Source of the DNA: Membranipora membranacea
Lineage: Eukaryota; Bryozoa; Gymnolaemata; Cheilostomatida; Membraniporidae
Length of the DNA: 60,000 bases
Direction: 5' to 3'
NCBI GenBank assembly: GCA_914767715.1
Contig: OU612066.1
Coordinates: forward strand, 14,329,001 to 14,389,000
Shown here: positions 48,901-60,000 of the stretch, one piece after another
How the letters are laid out: each line of letters starts with the position of its first letter
Position numbering within the stretch: the first letter of the stretch is position 1
Translations under genes and position numbers: made by a program
The notes under the pieces: generated by a model
What the model saw: the letters and a program-made list of their open reading frames with translations, nothing else
What the model was told of the DNA's origin: nothing
Database searches by the model: none

Positions 48901-50144
48901 TTCACGTTGCAACACCCAAAGTTCTATATATAGGAGTAACACGCTAGGTGCTTTTGGCACCCCATGAATAATATATCATACTAATATTTGGTGAGCTCAC
49001 CTGCTCTTGTCAATATCCGCAGATTGCGGCAACAACATTCCCATGACTGCCATCCTGTACATATGCGAAGCTACGGTCTCCGGCTCATCGACCCCTTTTC
49101 TCACCCATCCAGTCCTCTTTAGATTCTATAATTGGAACGAGAAGACAGAAATTTTTACCCGCACCCTACTAACTAACTTGCCACGATGAGAGTTTGATGG
49201 TTACAACATTACAAACACGGAAAATCGGGCTTTTGCCAACCCATCACCTCCTTCTCTGTTTGTGGAAAACTTGTAGCTGTTGTATTTGGTTGGTTTCTCT
49301 AAATTAGAGGTGCACGAGACCTTATACCTCTGATCCTCCTAATGTCAAGTCATTATCAGCAAACCGTTATCAAGCTGATGAACTGCACACTGATTACGTG
49401 ATATACTATTGCATGTATATCTCTGATCGATAGAGAGTGAATTAATTCACATAGCATGAGTGACATCACAGGGAATTTGGTGTGATGACATGAGCTCAAT
49501 TTTACTAATTACTTATTCCAATAGACAGTTTTCTGAGCTCCGATTTAGGCCTCAGTTCGGAGTTGTCCTCTCTCCAGTTTGAAACTCTTAACTCACGCCG
49601 CATAGGAAAAACGTGCTGAAAAGAGGATTATCTTGATAACCGCTTATAATAGGATAAAAATTGTTTTTGATTCAGAATCTGCAGCATTGAAAACTCTTTT
49701 GGACATAGTTTGGGAAATCATTTTAGTATTTGGATAGTCAATTATAGCATTTTCTGCCTGTTTTGCGGACAATTTGGCAGAATTTTTCATGAGTTTCGTC
49801 ACTAAGATTAAGATTTGATCAACATTCCAGCCTCCAATGATTTGGAAATCAATGGTGCAGACTCTGAATCAAAAATCATTTTTGTCCTAACATAAGCGGT
49901 TTTCAAGACAACCCTCTTTCAGCAGGTTTTTCCTATGCGGCGTGGGTTAAAAATACCAAACTGGAGAGGGGACAACTCCGAATTGAGGCATATATAGGAG
50001 TTCAGAAAACTGTCTATTGACTCTAATCATCAGAGATACACATGATAATAGTCTCGATTTCAGTGCGAATGAACAGCTTACCTTGCATTTCCCAACAACT
50101 TTCAGAAATTCCAGAGTAGATAAAATCTCCGAATTAGCTGCCAT
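45979..50144 (-). CDS. HDDC2: HD domain-containing protein 2 (5'-deoxynucleotidase family)
   Basis: HD-superfamily metal phosphohydrolase related to yeast Ygk1 and bacterial YfbR, 5'-deoxynucleotidases acting on deoxynucleoside monophosphates. Exons (minus): 50082-50144, 49001-49116, 48501-48603, 47814-47885, 47216-47360 and 45979-46085. All junctions are in phase; 201 aa against 204 in human. Motifs: TGWVRKGV and [10 protein letters not shown] with the first metal His; the HD pair with following acidic residues in [28 protein letters not shown] with the last metal Asp; C-terminal WDEALREKR. The start at 50144 gives [19 protein letters not shown], aligning with LLQFLRLVGQLK in human. A 500-bp foldback element lies in the first intron (49519-50019) and a SINE in the third (about 48278-48366). 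It is divergent from MRPS28. Confidence 0.95.
48278..48366 (-). repeat. tRNA-derived SINE copy 2
   Basis: On the minus strand it reads GGGGTGGTCTTACCATTAAG, then GGGTATAGACTCGTGACC, and further on GGAGGTCCGCTGTGGGC and TGCACACCC. It matches the layout of the copy at 1848-1962, where the corresponding parts are GGAGTGGTCTAATGGTCAAG and GGAGGTCCACTGTGTG. Confidence 0.5.
49519..50019. mobile_element. Foldback element, about 500 bp, in HDDC2 first intron
   Basis: CAATAGACAGTTTTCTGA at the left end is mirrored by TCAGAAAACTGTCTATTG at the right after a small gap. Arms of about 165 bp continue through GGAGTTGTCC against GGACAACTCC, CGCCGCATAGGAAAAAC against GTTTTTCCTATGCGGCG, and TTTTTGATTCAGA against TCTGAATCAAAAA. 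The centre is about 160 bp. The layout matches 37403-37910, but the sequence is unrelated. No ORF is present. Confidence 0.8.
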
Positions 50145-51716
50145 GTGAGTAACTTGGAAATTTCTAAAATTGATATGTTAAATTACTTATTGCAATCGCA
50201 GCCTGATATCCATGGTGCGATTTATACACCAAGACCACGGATACAGCCATAATATTGCAGTAGCTAAAATATGGTTGCGCCTCATGCTGTAATATTTAGC
50301 CCTCAAATGTCATGTTCATTGAATGTCATTCAATAGCTTCTTGCATATTTGTATGCATCTATAACTTAACCCCGGGATGAGTAAATTAAATAAGCCCTAC
50401 TGTAACAAAAGAAGGCTGATCCAAAAAAAGGAAGCAAATTATGCCATGTTTTTTCTAAGGCACCCAGTTGACCAGAGATCATTTGACGTGATCATCGGTT
50501 TGAGATTACCACATGTAGGGAATGTTTGGGATGCTGGTAAAACACAACAAGTTATTTTTAATTTGCTTTAATTATAAACTTTTAGAAAACCTCAATAAAT
50601 AAATAAATAATTTTCAACGGATATCATAAGACGCTTAATTCTGAAGCATTGTTACAAGTTATGTCTAGCTACTCGGTTTAGTACTCAAGAACAGGGAATA
50701 TCTTCTGCTGCCAAGTACTCATCCAGATGGTGTTGTGCTAATTACCCTGATGCATAGTATCTCAAACACATGATCTGCTGTTGTTACGGTCCCTCTGCAA
50801 TCGGGATGTTTTATGGAACCTGCGGCTGCCAAATAGGCAACTGGATGAGTTCTTATCTCTGCGACAAGAATCACCGGCTCTCTTTTTGCGACTGTGGGTT
50901 GCGCAATACCCATCCGGATGGGTTTGTTTTACAAACGATTTCTGCCACAACAAAGCCATCTGCCCACTGCGCTACATTTCCAACCAGGGTGGGTGCTGAA
51001 ACTGAGTCACACTTTGAAATTGATACAATGTGAAATTGACGCCCAGTAGGCACTGCAGACGACCATTTAACAAATATTGTGGTTGATGGCAATTTACTGG
51101 ACATACCTTTTTTTAGCACTGCTACAACACAAGGACCAATTCACAGGTCTTCTACTCGAAAACCTGGGCAATGTTTGACTCATGACTGCCCCCCCCCTGA
51201 GTCTTGTTGTTTTTGTTGAACCAAGTCGATGACTGAACAGAGAGAAAGAAGCTCAGAAAATTTCACAGCAAGTTTTCAATCGGGTTTTTTTAGGTACGGT
51301 TACGGTAGCCTTAGCCTGTTTGTTAAGACAGGCTACAGTAGCCTAGCCCTAGGCATGATGCCATGATGATGCTGTCTCAGTCTGTCCCAGATAGCCTGCC
51401 CAGGCTAAAGTTTAAGGGTGAAGCAATATTGATATGTTTAAATACTGCTGCATACTCCTAGCTATCCCCAATGACAATTTAGTGAATAATACCAGGCCAT
51501 TGAATTGCATTATGTCTAATTATTCATTGATTTCAGTGTAACAGTAATATAAATTGGCTTGGATGAGATTTTCCACACCTGCCCCAAAACAGGCTGGGTT
51601 GTCGTGTCACTTAAAATTTACAGCATAATATAACTGCACACAAAAATGATCAAATGATATAATCCAAGCTTAGGCCTTGTTTTTAGCCTAACTGAAGTAC
51701 CCATTTATGCTTAAAG
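50145..51716. other. Divergent region between HDDC2 and MRPS28
   Basis: It should hold both promoters. No clear TATA box. It contains a (C)9 run at about 51190. The 50719-51119 stretch has several overlapping short ORFs and, on the minus strand, a tRNA A-box-like TAGCGCAGTGGGCAGATGG without a convincing B box; it may be an old repeat. Nothing else is recognised. Confidence 0.5.
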
Positions 51717-53601
51717 ATGGCTGCCTCCGTGTCTGCAAAAAGAATTCTAATTCAGCTTAGAAAAGCATCAACTTTCATGCAGCCAAACCGTCTCCACCTT
51801 AACCAAACATGTAGGTTTTGTCAAGGAGGTGCATCTGAAGATATCTCAACAGAAACCAAAGGATTTATACATGCACAAGAACAGCTCAGGAAGCTAGAAA
51901 AAAATGCACAGCTTTTAAATAATAATAATGATACTGATGATAGTACCACTACCAGTAGTGACAAGAAAGTGAGTAATAGTTTACATACATAAGATTAAAC
52001 ATTTGCCTTGGTCTTCTGATTTGAAATCATTGTGTATATTTGGTACTAGGAGAAGAAGAGGATATGGAAATGAGAGTGCTACTTCCATTCTTCCTGCTGA
52101 AAGTTGGTCTTTCAACTTTTCTGTCTACACCACTCACTCACTCACTAACAGATTGTTTTGGCTTTTGCTCACTCCTGTGTATAAACAGGCTATACATATA
52201 TATATATAATGTATCTCAACCCATCCAAAATCGGTGTGCTGGTAGTCTTATTTCTGATTAGATTTACATCTTTTTTTCTAATAAGTGAGTGAATTATGGG
52301 ACAAGCCTAGGCATGAAAAGTTTAACAGAGCGTACATTATGCCCTATAACTTTGACATAAATTCCCAAGGGTGAAAGTTGCCATATCCATGACCGGTCAA
52401 TTTGGAGGGGGACACCACCCATGTATTGCAACAGTCTTCAAATTTGCCGGTCACAGTTTGCTTGAGTACAACATCTGCAAACCTGATGTTGATGTAGCAG
52501 TTGACGTATTGACAGTATTATGCTCATTCACTTTTGCGATCGTTGCTTGTGCAAACTTCAAGCATTTCATGAGGTTCCATAACTTCAAAATGTACTTTTG
52601 GTTACAATTATTGGCACAACATTCAGTGGATCCTTGGTGCCACAAGGAGATGAGAGGTTGAAATACCTACATGGTTACACATTTGAACTACCTACTGTTT
52701 ACTCCACACCCTGTCAACTTGTGCAATTATACATGTGACTGTTGATATGCAAGGCTTACGAAAAGCACAACATACAAAATTTGGATAGCATCGGGTTAAA
52801 ATTCACAATAGGCAAATTCATGAGTTATATTGTGTGAGAAATCTTCCATCGAAAGCAATGACTCTATAATCATTGTCGAAAGTGCCGATCACTTTCATTG
52901 ATATCATAAAATTTCATATTTGCAGTCTGAAAAACAGAAAAAATTTGCAGAGCTGTTTTTCGAGAGCCCGTATACACAAGTAGGAAAACTCAGTGGCGAG
53001 AGAGTTTTTGGAAAAATAATGCAGGAGGCAAAAGGATACTTATATATTGACTATGGAGGAAAGTTCTACTGTGTCTGTAAAAAGCCAAAACAGAGGTAAG
53101 TGTTCAATGTTTTGTTACAGTTTGTATAATGTTTAGGAATTTGAATATAATCGCAATGCATGCCCTGATTTTAGTACTCAAATTGGTACAGGTAGGCCTA
53201 CAAGGCTAATGATAGCTCTGATAAATAGTGGAAGTCAACATATTTCAAATATTTTTCCATCACTTTGGATAGTGTATATTAATAGCTTTAATATCGTAAT
53301 ATCAGAATCTTATTAATATGATGATATTAGCATTCCTCCTGATTTCTGTTGATGGTTTTGTTTCAGCGCCTCAATACACTTCAAGGTTGGATGCCAGGTA
53401 CTGGTAGAGCTACATGATCATGAAATGACTAGCAGGTTTATGGGCTTCGACAAAGACATGAGTTTACTTGAGGCTGATGGCAGGCTGGTAGGGTCAGTCA
53501 ATGCGGACGGTCAGCTTGAAACACTGGATCGGGGATCTAAAGACCAACCAAGACATAGTGAACAATTTCTTACTGATGTTTTGGCTAACCTGCCCAGATG
53601 A
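51717..53601 (+). CDS. MRPS28: Mitochondrial small ribosomal subunit protein bS1m (MRPS28)
   Basis: S1-like component of the mitoribosomal small subunit. Exons 51717-51968, 52926-53095 and 53367-53601 join in phase; 218 aa against about 187 in human. The N-terminus MAASVSAKRILIQLRK is a typical basic mitochondrial presequence. The core of the family is clear: SPYTQVGKL, GERVFGKIM, GYLYIDYGGKFYCVCKKP (human LYIDFGGKFHCVCRRP), then VLVELHDHEMTSRFMG and SLLEADGRLVG (human LDLELTSRFLG and TVLEANAVLLG). A low-complexity linker rich in N, D, S and T (NNNNDTDDSTTTSSDKK) ends the first exon and accounts for the extra length. The C-terminus LTDVLANLPR is not known to me from human. Confidence 0.93.
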
Positions 53602-54578
53602 GTTAATGAAATTGTAATTATATTGGTTTTACTTGTCACGATGGCAAAAATGATGACATGCATAGGTTACATAGTTTTGATATCTGATGCTATTTGATCT
53701 TATTTCTTTTTGATCTGATACTGACTATACATTCGACATACATTAACATCAATATGTGTTATGACGCCATCTTGATGTTTTCCCAGCTACATGCAATCCT
53801 ATGTTACATATCCAAGTGCTGGTGTTGTCTTTGCTTGCTTGCGTGCATGTGTTACCATAAACGGACTACAAAAGTTAGAGATCTTTTGTTGCTATGCAGA
53901 GAATTTTTACCAACTTTCATGCTGACTGTGTTCTCATACATTTGAAAAAATATCACACATGAAGTATGGTATTCAACACTATTGTATTTTTGAGAATTAA
54001 GTATAAATTCTATCAAGGGTTCATGTTATTGAGCCTCAATCGTTCAAAAAATCGTCATATTGTATTGTAAATTAAATATATAGGAAGTCCTAATGAAACA
54101 AGTCAAAACAAGCCTTTAGGTCTGTTCTCTACATATAGATAGTTTGCGGGAATGCTGTACCCAGAGTCCTTTGTTCAAAGTACATATTATGGTATCAAGT
54201 CCTCATAGACATTAAAATCTTATACAATAATTAAATTTGACAACATAAAAGCATGTTAGCATAGGTCATAACGCAGTTTGAGTTTCTCATAGAGCACAAA
54301 AACACAGAACAAAAATGTTACAACACAGGCTCTATTTGCTTGGCACACAGATATGATAAAATCAAATACGCCTGTTCTGCTTTTGAGTGAGTGATAGTGG
54401 CAAGCATTTCATTCAACCACGAAATAGGAGTTGATGGTGGAATCCCACCACTGTCAAACAAAATTTATCACTTCAACTATTGCTATGCTGGCGGGCAATG
54501 TAGAACAATACAGTTATTATAAATTGAGTATCGATAACGAATTTGGTGAATGGATGGAACGCAGGAATTTAAATACTC
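53602..54578. other. 3' region between convergent MRPS28 and the secreted precursor gene
   Basis: It holds both 3' UTRs. ATTAAA at about 54072 is a possible MRPS28 poly(A) signal. No other gene or repeat is supported. Confidence 0.4.
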
Positions 54579-55288
54579 TCACTCCAATGCGCCTGGACAA
54601 GTTATTGTTATACCGGCGATGCATGCAGTCATACACATCTTCATGGTCCTATGCTCACCAAGGAGGAAACATGTGAAGCATGTCTGTACGCAAGCTGAGC
54701 TCGCTGTGCGTTTTGATCTGTGGTGGCTTGTTTCAATGCTGCTAGAGTTAAAGATATCTGGGCCGGTGGTTACGTCCGCTGATGATTCAGTTTTTGTGCG
54801 TTTATTAGTGGCATCGAAATCGGCTTCGCTACTTATCGCATCGTAGTTCTTCAGACCAAAGATGTCAGATCCAAATGTGCGTATGACCCTTTTTACAAGT
54901 TCATACTTACATATTGTATCTAATTCTGTTCCTGTGTTGCACGGCCGACTATCGGCATCCTGAAATAATAAGAATATTTTTATATTAAAATAATATCAAC
55001 CTCTTATATGGTAATTATATTTGACACACTTCACAAGGTGCTGATGATGTCAGAATGAATGTTTATTAATCATTGTTGTCTTATAATAAGTCAATCTGAT
55101 GCCATTGATGGCACTTCATGAAACAAGCAATATAAAAATATAGCGCTTGGCACATAAATAAGGTAAAAAACAAGTAATTATATAAAAACACATTATTTAT
55201 CTCATATATGTCTTCAACAATTAATACCAACCTGCGTCATCAACGCAATCAGTGACAGAAGCGAGAAAACTTTCACAGAAATGTTCAT
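54579..55288 (-). CDS. Secreted cysteine-rich prohormone-like precursor, unassigned
   Basis: Two coding exons, 55232-55288 and 54579-54959, join in phase 0 at a good acceptor (TTATTTCAG); 145 aa. The first exon is a signal peptide (MNISVKVFSLLSLIALMTQ). The rest has two Cys near the N-terminus (about residues 26 and 36), then Lys-Arg sites at about 42-43, 72-73 and 102-103; the last is in RSKR, a furin-type site. Cleavage there would release a 42-residue C-terminal peptide with six Cys in the order CX3C-X2-C-X11-CX3C-X7-C. The signal peptide, processing sites and a cysteine-rich end suggest a peptide hormone or other secreted peptide. The two-Cys head and Cys-rich tail separated by a linker recall the B-C-A layout of insulin-like precursors, but the cysteine spacing does not fit insulin. 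I recognise no family. A TATA box lies upstream at 55406-55415. Confidence 0.75.
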
Positions 55289-55957
55289 GACATCAACGTT
55301 TTTTATCAGCTGGTTCTTGTAAAATTAATTTTCTGTAATCCTGCTTGCTGTGTCTAAACTGCTCAGTAGGATAATAAATGGTGAATAAATTTTCCAATGT
55401 CCTCTCTTATATATAGTGTCTGTGCCGCCTACCTACCCTTTTTGTCACCTGCTAACCAGATCTCACCTCTCCTACCATGCACTTGATAGCCTCTCCGATG
55501 ACTAAACACTATCTCCTTTATTCATTTTGAATTAATCATTACATCATTACATCTGTATTAATCACAATAATCATTCAGAGGGATTTACATCTAAGAATAG
55601 TACCAATGATCATGCCAGCTCTCCGAAATACTTCTATATACGCTAACCTGCTGCTAATAACCACTGGTCGCCTCAATGTCTCATCCTCCAATCTGCTGCT
55701 TGTAACCAGTAGGCCTCAAAATGATAAAATGTGCATTGCATGACTTCTGAATGTATGTGGGAATGGTTGTTAGTTTTGTGCCTTAGTTTACTTCACTTGG
55801 TGTTGTTTTATTTTTTTTTATGTTGAATGTTTTTCAAAACTTCAAGTATTTATTTTTTCCAAATAGTTGGTTGAAATTTCGTTAACAGTTTAGTAGTATT
55901 TAGTCATACTATCTCATATTTACTGTATATTATGCTCCACAACATATAAATCTTGAC
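55289..55957. other. Upstream region of the secreted precursor gene
   Basis: The promoter is on the minus strand, with a TATA box at 55406-55415. The remainder, up to the hAT-like element at 55958, shows nothing else I can name. Confidence 0.45.
55406..55415 (-). promoter_or_regulatory. TATA box of the secreted precursor gene
   Basis: The minus strand reads CTATATATAAGAG. It is about 120 bp upstream of the ATG at 55288, which leaves a 5' UTR of about 90 nt for a start site 30 bp downstream of the box. Confidence 0.6.
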
Positions 55958-56861
55958 CATGGGTGGGCAACCTTTTCTTGAAAAAGGCCACATTTTACGC
56001 CGGCTTAACTCAAAAGGCCGCAACATATCTTTCAGGGATAAAATTGGAGCTGGAGTAGCAATTTTGGCACTTCCTATTTTGTAAAAACTAAAACAGATTT
56101 ATGTCTAAGAACTGCAGTATGTTGCAAAAACCATCAACTCAGCAGAAATACTGGTTTATCTAATCTTCTTGAGTTCTGTGATGTCATTTTACCTCATGAT
56201 TTGATTGTGTACATGTCTGTATCCCCATGTTTCATGTGTATGACAAAGTGAAGGGTGGGTGCGGGAGGGGTGCTGTAGCACCCTCCCAGGGGTTAAAGTG
56301 TAAAGAAAGTTCATACAGGACTATTTTGATGGAGAAGGAAGTATTTACGCGGAGCGAAAAAAATTTTTTGAATATTTTTCGTGTCCTGTCAAAGTTTTCA
56401 CCTTACAGCTCCCGCCCTCTCTCAAAGGAGAGAAACTTTCGCAAATGATTGTAAAATAAAGAATTCAATATGGAACATTTCAGCCATAATGCAGGAGCAC
56501 TTGTCACAAAGGGAATTTTTGTCCACAGAGACCGTTTTGCAAAAAAAGAATTACTGTAATGTTAGAGAAACTTGTAATTTTAACATTCAAAGGTCACTGT
56601 TTTGTGTTATTTCGAAAGGACAACAACTTGATAAAGTAGTAAGAGTGGCTGGGAAGCTTAGCTACATGCATAATACAGAATGGCCACTATATAGAAATAT
56701 CTTGAGCTTACAGAACGCTATGCATACTTGGTTCTCCATATAAAAAAGGAGGAATCAAAATTAATGTATAAAAAGTTTTACAGGCATAAGGCCACAATTA
56801 TGTCGCAAAATATTACCCATTAGGCCGCACTGGCAAAAAGGCCGCAGGTTGCCCACAGCTG
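55958..56861. mobile_element. hAT-like non-autonomous DNA transposon, about 904 bp
   Basis: The left end CATGGGTGGGCAACCT and right end AGGTTGCCCACAGCTG are inverted repeats of the hAT type (CAGNGGTGGGCAA). They are flanked by 8-bp target duplications with one difference, ATCTTGAC (55950-55957) and ATCTAGAC (56862-56869). Subterminal AAGGCCGC/AAGGCCAC motifs repeat at both ends, as transposase-binding sites do. Inside is a 120-codon open frame at 56381-56743 without recognisable transposase motifs. Confidence 0.85.
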
Positions 56862-58330
56862 ATCTAGACCCAGGGTAAAAAATATGACATAACATTCATA
56901 TAAAAATTCAATAGTTTGCAACTTTTGATCCATGGAATGTCACCAGTAAAACCAGTTATAATTTAAACTCATCCACAGACTTAGGGAATAAGATGCAAAA
57001 GTAAACTGGATTTTTTATGAACTATTTTTCTAGTTCCAACCCATCTTCTTGAGCTGGATATATATTAAGCTAAAGTACCCTAGAGAAAGTATTTTCAGAA
57101 AGAAAAGTTTGCCATCTTGAGCAAGCCTGTAATAGCTTGCTACACTTAGCCATCTTCTTTAGCAGGGGCGTATTGCCAAATTTACAATAAATTAATGCGA
57201 CTGATTGCTAAAATCCTCGACTATAGCAGACTGGTCTCAATAGTCAGTAGTAAGGAAAAGCATGTGAATTTTGTCAATAAGTAGACAAAGTTGACTAATA
57301 TACTTGTTTACCAATGCAGATGTAGTTTAAAGCGTACAAAGACCATGCTATGAAAAACAAGCAAAGAAAAGGGAAAAATAAATATAAAATATATTTATTT
57401 TTAAACTTTATTCTTCTATTTAATTTTTTTACTATAGAAAATTTATTACTGTGAGCAGCTCTTCAAGGCGCCTCTGCTCTTCACATTATATAGACTCTTG
57501 ACACAAATAGCTAAAATAGTAAATAATTAGCTAAGATTATGTCACCCCTGAGCAAGAAGTCCTTGACCTAAGTAGCTAAATTTTACTCTAGCTGACATTT
57601 TATCATCGGGGTTATAAGTTGTGATGATCAAAAGGCAATCACTGAGGAGTTTGAAGATATGAAACCTCATTAGAAGATTTTTAATGTAATTGAAAGATTT
57701 CTAAATTCATGAGTGAAGTGTGCCCTTCCTAATAGATGTACATTGCTGATTAATTTAGAAAAATTCGCATCGGAACACAGATGTGTATTTCATTTTTATG
57801 TTATGAGCGCATATTTCTATCAATAAAACTGAACATTTTAAGAGGCAATATTGTTTAAATTGACCAACTTTGGTTTCATCCATTTTATTTCAATTAGTCG
57901 AATTACCTAAGATGTTTTGTTGAGTAAGTGTATAACTTATTTTTTGGTTTCAGTAACATAATAATGGCATGAAATATAGGAAGGGTCATCAAAGTAATGC
58001 TAATCCTGCTTGACGAGAATCAACCCCAACAATGATTACAAGCGTTTTATAAGGAATGAAATGAGGAATGTGCAGAAAGCTTTAGAACCCAAATCAATTC
58101 TCAGACCATCTTACTACATGTTAATTGAGAAACCATTAGCTAGAAAGATTGTTTTTACATAGATTTTGTTTTGCTGCTTTGCTTTCAGCGTTTTCACTTT
58201 AATCCTGGATGCAAGATTTAACCACCTCACAGAGTTCATTGACTTCACTAGTCAGGCTCCACACCCATACCCACTATCTTGATATATACACACACCGTCA
58301 ATTTGTAATCTTCTTTACTGGTTGTCCAAT

Positions 58331-58364
58331 CAGGGAGAATGGAAGGGCCCCTCCATTCTCCCTG
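58331..58364. repeat. Palindrome with 17-bp arms
   Basis: CAGGGAGAATGGAAGGG is followed directly by CCCCTCCATTCTCCCTG, with one mismatched pair. The outer sequence CCATTCTCCCTGGTCCA also occurs at about 31280-31296, beside the MITE-like element there. Confidence 0.85.
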
Positions 58365-58589
58365 GTCCAATCATACAGCATTGTGGAATATGTTTCTATT
58401 TACAGTTTAAGATGATTATTTTTAAAGTAAAACAAGAAAAAAAAAGGAAAGGTTCAATTTTATTGTTCACAAATTTTAAAGCTGAACGGCTTAAATTACA
58501 ACCCTTTGCAATTCTTTGCTTAAAAGTGAAACCACCAGAATATTTTATGTGTGTATTTGGCAAGGGTCACAGTGGCTCTATGACGTTTT

Positions 58590-58678
58590 CTGAGAAAAAT
58601 CTCGCTTCATTGCGCTTCTTGTTAAGTCAAATAATCATATCTGAGAAAAATCTTGCTTCATTGCGCTTCTCGTTAAGT
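58590..58678. repeat. Two-copy tandem repeat, period 51 bp
   Basis: CTGAGAAAAATCTCGCTTCA followed by TTGCGCTTCTTGTTAAGT recurs at 58641-58678 with two changes. Confidence 0.9.
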
Positions 58679-60000
58679 TAAATATATCTGTGAAGCCACT
58701 GACAGCCGTTTATTCTCATCGCCATTCTCGGACCTGTACACTACTATGTCACGTCTACACAACGGCTGCCAATAAAACACTGAATCAGTACGTACCTGCA
58801 AAGGTATCGTACCCAAAGATTAATAGCGATTATAAGTAGATTTAAAATTAGAAAGTAAACCAGCATAAACAAATCCATGTCGACAGGCGATGGCCTGATG
58901 ATGGTGATGATGATTTTTGTGAATCACTCCTTTGCAATATGTCCCAACTCGCACGATGTTGCGATGCCCAGTTGGCACAGGAATTGTTTGTTGCTTAAAC
59001 TTACCGGAAGAAGTACATGTCGCTTCACCTGTTTGAGACAAGTACGTGTGATCAGATTAATATCGGCTTATAATCAGGTGTATTACAGGAACGACAGAAT
59101 CAAGCTACGAAGACACTCCTATAAAATATTATTGTGGAATTCGAGAGGTAGTTTTATGACCATATTAAGCTTCAATAGACTGGTATAAAGTCAGGAGTCA
59201 AACTCTTATTTTATATATGATCTAGGTATAGCGCTGCCGCTGATTTGATTTGACGAGAACCGGACAGAGAAAGCTATAGATCTATTTGATAGGCAACCTT
59301 TTGAGTACTACATGCCCAAATATTCAAAGTTTTTTATGATTGATTTCGATTTTAATAATATCTTTGACTGGCAGCACAAATGTATTAAATTATTTTATTT
59401 CACCTGTTGTGCAGGCTACTGTGAGCAACAGTAGTGTCAGATTAAAAGAATTCGAGGTGTTTGACCGGTCAATGACTTGATTAAACCGTTATTCACAGTT
59501 TGACCTATTTAGGTTTTGTCGTTCTGTGATGCAACAGGGAAACATGACCGATTTTTCAGTCTCCCTTTGTTTACCATCTGTGAAATTCTATGATGCTCTG
59601 TGATTCAAACTGTCCCATAATTTTGTATAATTATTAGCAAATCATGCCAGAAAGCATATTTAATTCAACTATGATGTCATACCAACTGGCAATATGTATT
59701 GGTAGATTAGGTTGCCTCATACTTTTAAAGTTCACTCTAAATCCCACAACTTTGTCAAATACCTTGCTCAAAAGTCACAATTATTCATCATTTCCGGCTA
59801 GACATCGGCTACGCAACTTTGATTTTGTCTGATATTTATTGATTTATGATTTGACAGCCACATCACTACTTTTCACATTTTTTTGTGGATGACAGCCATG
59901 TAATGAGGGAGGGAGGGAGTAGCGGTATGTCCCTAACCAATTCAACTAGGTTTACTCAGGAAATATGGCACTATCTTTCAACATCTCAAACATATTTTTA

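Larger units (their letters stand above)
56862..60000. other. No supported gene
   Basis: AT-rich sequence with only short unsupported ORFs. It holds a palindrome at 58331-58364 and a two-copy tandem repeat at 58590-58678. The minus-strand frame at 58820-59041 with a His run is coincidental as far as I can tell. A gene may continue beyond the window edge, but no splice-bounded exon stands out. Confidence 0.5.

Noticed and set aside
50719-51119. Cluster of overlapping ORFs on both strands with Cys-rich frames and an A-box-like sequence
   Set aside because: No frame is favoured, there is no family match, and the A box has no B box. It is probably an old repeat.
56381-56743. 120-codon ORF inside the hAT-like element as a transposase
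   Set aside because: No BED zinc finger or hAT dimerisation motif is visible and it is far too short for a hAT transposase.
58820-59041. Minus-strand ORF with a run of histidines and TGHRNIVRVG
   Set aside because: The His run comes from a simple ATG/GAT-type repeat. No domain or splice partners were seen.

Overview
This is eukaryotic, intron-rich DNA from an animal. Genes are split by GT-AG introns of 0.1 to 5 kb, exons are about 40 to 450 bp, and the sequence is AT-rich. All recognised proteins are metazoan families. The short palindrome TAGGCCTA recurs, and MITE-like and tRNA-derived repeats are common, which would suit a marine invertebrate. A deuterostome such as an echinoderm or hemichordate is my guess; nothing here proves it.

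Layout: (1) 247-3223 (+), 3' part of a hydroxylysine-kinase-like gene whose catalytic-loop HGD reads HSV. (2) 7205-30265 (-), a complete cAMP-dependent protein kinase catalytic subunit (PKA-C) with two alternative first exons and two alternative last exons. (3) 33198-38442 (+), an alpha-carbonic anhydrase. (4) 39300-40921 (+), a divergent Ras-like GTPase with a degenerate G3 motif. (5) 41199-43496 (-), MGST3. (6) 45979-50144 (-), HDDC2. (7) 51717-53601 (+), mitochondrial ribosomal protein MRPS28 (bS1m). (8) 54579-55288 (-), a small secreted cysteine-rich prohormone-like precursor that I cannot assign. The stretches 3224-7204 and 56862-60000 contain no gene I can support.

The genes do not form one pathway; they are ordinary neighbours on a chromosome. 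PKA-C and carbonic anhydrase are divergent, as are HDDC2 and MRPS28. The GTPase and MGST3 converge, as do MRPS28 and the secreted precursor. For seven of the eight gene models every splice junction was checked by hand for phase. The canonical PKA-C model gives exactly 351 codons plus stop, the length of mammalian C-alpha. The remaining model (hydroxylysine kinase) has one junction that does not work.

The most interesting signals are the PKA-C alternative C-terminal tail exon, the alternative non-myristoylatable PKA-C N-terminus, the orphan secreted precursor with a twin CX3C core, the degenerate Ras-like protein, and several families of near-perfect palindromes and foldback elements, including two of about 500 bp inside introns. 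A 50-base run of G lies in a PKA-C intron.
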